A stretch of DNA of 64,000 nt from Chondrus crispus (lineage: Eukaryota > Rhodophyta > Florideophyceae > Gigartinales > Gigartinaceae), in NCBI RefSeq assembly GCF_000350225.1, contig NW_005179039.1, forward strand, positions 99,291-163,290, written 5' to 3'. The notes under the pieces are model-generated. The model worked only from the letters and a program-made list of their open reading frames with translations, searched no databases and was not told the origin of the DNA. Shown here one piece after another: positions 62,704 through 64,000 of this stretch; the stretch's first letter is position 1; each line of letters starts with the position of its first letter. The translations under genes were made by a program, and so were the position numbers.

Positions 62704-63447
62704 CTATCTCCTCGCCACGAGCGGCTGCTCGACCGGCCTGAGATGCCTGGGCACATACTTTCTGCACTGATAGTCAGCAACGAAGGGTTTTCTGGACAGC
62801 TCATCCAGCAGGTTAGTCTTAAAATAGATGAAGACATCAGCCACAAAGGCACGGTCGGCACAGTTTGCTACCTTGCCGACCTTTCTCGAGTAGTTAACGC
62901 CGACATTTTCTAAATGGTCCAAGTCAGCCAACGTGGCGTCATCCACAGCATAGACTTCACCTTTGACCCTGGCGCCTCTCTTGGGGATGTCTAACAAATA
63001 CGGTGAGTTATATCTCCCTCCAACGACCAGAGGGTACTTTGTCTGGGTTCTAAAATTTCCAATGAAGGTAGCCCTGTCCAAAAAGGAGGCGTTGGCAAAC
63101 CCTTTCTTCAGCGTTCCGTACACGAAGACATAATGACGATTTGCCTTGGCTATCTGCGAGATGGAGGCCGGTTGAAGCGGGTTTGAAGAGCGGGTAGGGA
63201 CGCGGACGGACGGATACTCAAAAGCGCTATACTGAGAGCCGTTGCGCTGCGAGCGTTCTAGGCTGTGCGAGTCCGAGGCGGGACTGACGGGGGCGGTTTG
63301 CACGGCCGACGGCGAGCGCGGATGTGCCGGGGGCTTGCGGCGGGGGGTGCGGGACGGCATGGCGGGGGTGAAGGCAGAAGCGCGGGCCGTGACGATGGGC
63401 GGGGCGAGGAAGGCCGTGCGGAACGAAATTGTTGCGGTTGATGACAT
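62704..63447 (-). CDS. Gamma-glutamylcyclotransferase / AIG2-like family protein, possibly plastid-targeted
   Basis: Member of the GGCT/GGACT (AIG2-like) fold, which cleaves gamma-glutamyl dipeptides or isopeptides to release 5-oxoproline. Motifs: VYGTLKKGFANASFL (the YGTL substrate loop), YPLVVGGRYNSPYLLD, GEVYAVDDATLADLDHLEN with the catalytic Glu in LDHLE, and GVNYSRK. The N-terminal ~115 residues are Ser/Thr/Pro/Arg-rich like a transit peptide; I take ATG 63447 (MSSTATISFRTAFLAPP), although the frame is open to ATG 63528. Which gamma-glutamyl substrate is used cannot be told. Confidence 0.82.
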   Translation of the reverse strand: MSSTATISFRTAFLAPPIVTARASAFTPAMPSRTPRRKPPAHPRSPSAVQTAPVSPASDSHSLERSQRNGSQYSAFEYPSVRVPTRSSNPLQPASISQIAKANRHYVFVYGTLKKGFANASFLDRATFIGNFRTQTKYPLVVGGRYNSPYLLDIPKRGARVKGEVYAVDDATLADLDHLENVGVNYSRKVGKVANCADRAFVADVFIYFKTNLLDELSRKPFVADYQCRKYVPRHLRPVEQPLVARR

Positions 63448-63528
63448 GGGAGCGGGTGGGGTTTTATACTTGGGGATTAGGGGGGGGGCGAAGGGGGGGT
63501 TGGTTGTTGCGAGGGTAAACGAGGGCAA

Positions 63529-64000
63529 GGCGTGTCGGTGCGCAAGTGGGATGGAGTCAGGTGACGTGGACAGAGGGCGCGTCTAAAGCGGCGAAAAGGG
63601 AGCGAACGTTTTAAATAGGCGAGCTCATCCATCAAGGCAGCTCGCAGAAGGCGATGCGCGCAGTTGATGGCTGCAGTGCCGAGATGGCGCAAGTCCCTTG
63701 GGCCATCACGGGGCCATCACGCACGTTGCCGGGCATGTGCAGCGCCTCATGTGTGGCGCGCGGACCCACGCGGCCGGACACACGCGGCCCGCGCCCACCG
63801 CGCACGACCTCCACTGCGCCTCCCTCTTACACCTCGTTCTTACACCGCACTTGCCCTGTGGCTACCGGGCGGCGCGCTTGGCGCTCCCGCACCAGCCAGC
63901 GCCAGCGGATGCGCCCCACCCGCCTCTGCCCTCCTCCTCCGTCACGCACACGCGTCACCGCCCCGCCCCCGTCACTTCCTGGCCCGACAGATTGCGCAAC
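63529..64000. other. GC-rich intergenic, nothing recognised
   Basis: Upstream region of the cyclotransferase-like gene. It contains two copies of GGGCCATCACG (about 63700-63722) and CG-rich low-complexity sequence. No supported ORF reaches the window end. Confidence 0.45.

Overview
This is a eukaryotic nuclear window, most likely from a multicellular red alga (florideophyte, Chondrus-like); the assignment is an inference. It rests on compact, mostly intronless genes a few hundred bases apart, a plastid-targeted arsenosugar-type radical SAM enzyme, a cycloeucalenol cycloisomerase (a plant/algal sterol enzyme), an FkbM-type methyltransferase, and about 45 kb of nested Copia, Gypsy, pogo, Tc1 and piggyBac-like elements. 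No bacterial operon or phage features are present.

The left arm (1-11.7 kb) opens with a decayed Tc1/mariner element (868-2434). It then carries five host genes: translocon-associated protein alpha (TRAP-alpha, one intron), an SRAP/HMCES-type abasic-site protein with a C-terminal PCNA-binding motif, an arsenosugar-biosynthesis-like radical SAM protein, an LPCAT/LPEAT-type acyltransferase, and a membrane-anchored FkbM methyltransferase. A pogo-like element holding a nested Harbinger-like MITE lies between the SRAP gene and the radical SAM gene.

The middle (11.7-52.5 kb) is a stack of nested transposons. (1) A Copia element with identical 345-bp LTRs (11931-18887) sits inside a pogo-like element and carries an extra double zinc-finger ORF before gag. 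(2) A Gypsy chromovirus, G1 (20082-29795), has a perfect 5-bp target duplication. (3) A decayed element has a YqaJ-like nuclease fused or adjacent to a piggyBac/IS4-like transposase (29.9-31.5 kb). (4) A second chromovirus cluster, G2 (31.5-49.8 kb), contains five diverged LTRs of one family, a solo LTR inside pol, two long antisense ORFs between pol and the 3' LTR, an inverted partial copy, and a palindromic minisatellite. (5) An older Gypsy relic, G4, spans 49.9-52.1 kb.

The right arm (52.5-64 kb) has a piggyBac-like element next to a broken phosphate-transporter (PiT/PHO4) gene, a pogo/Tigger-type element with a nearly complete transposase and an embedded tRNA-like sequence, a small MITE that interrupts a mitochondrial inner-membrane-peptidase-like gene, a cycloeucalenol cycloisomerase, and a gamma-glutamylcyclotransferase-like protein.

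The most novel-looking features are the antisense ORF pair and the covarying LTR hairpins of the G2 family, the zinc-finger ORF in the Copia element, and the nuclease-transposase relic. Host genes that can still be read cover ER translocation, DNA-lesion protection, arsenic metabolism, phospholipid remodelling and sterol synthesis; they form no operon and are only physical neighbours.
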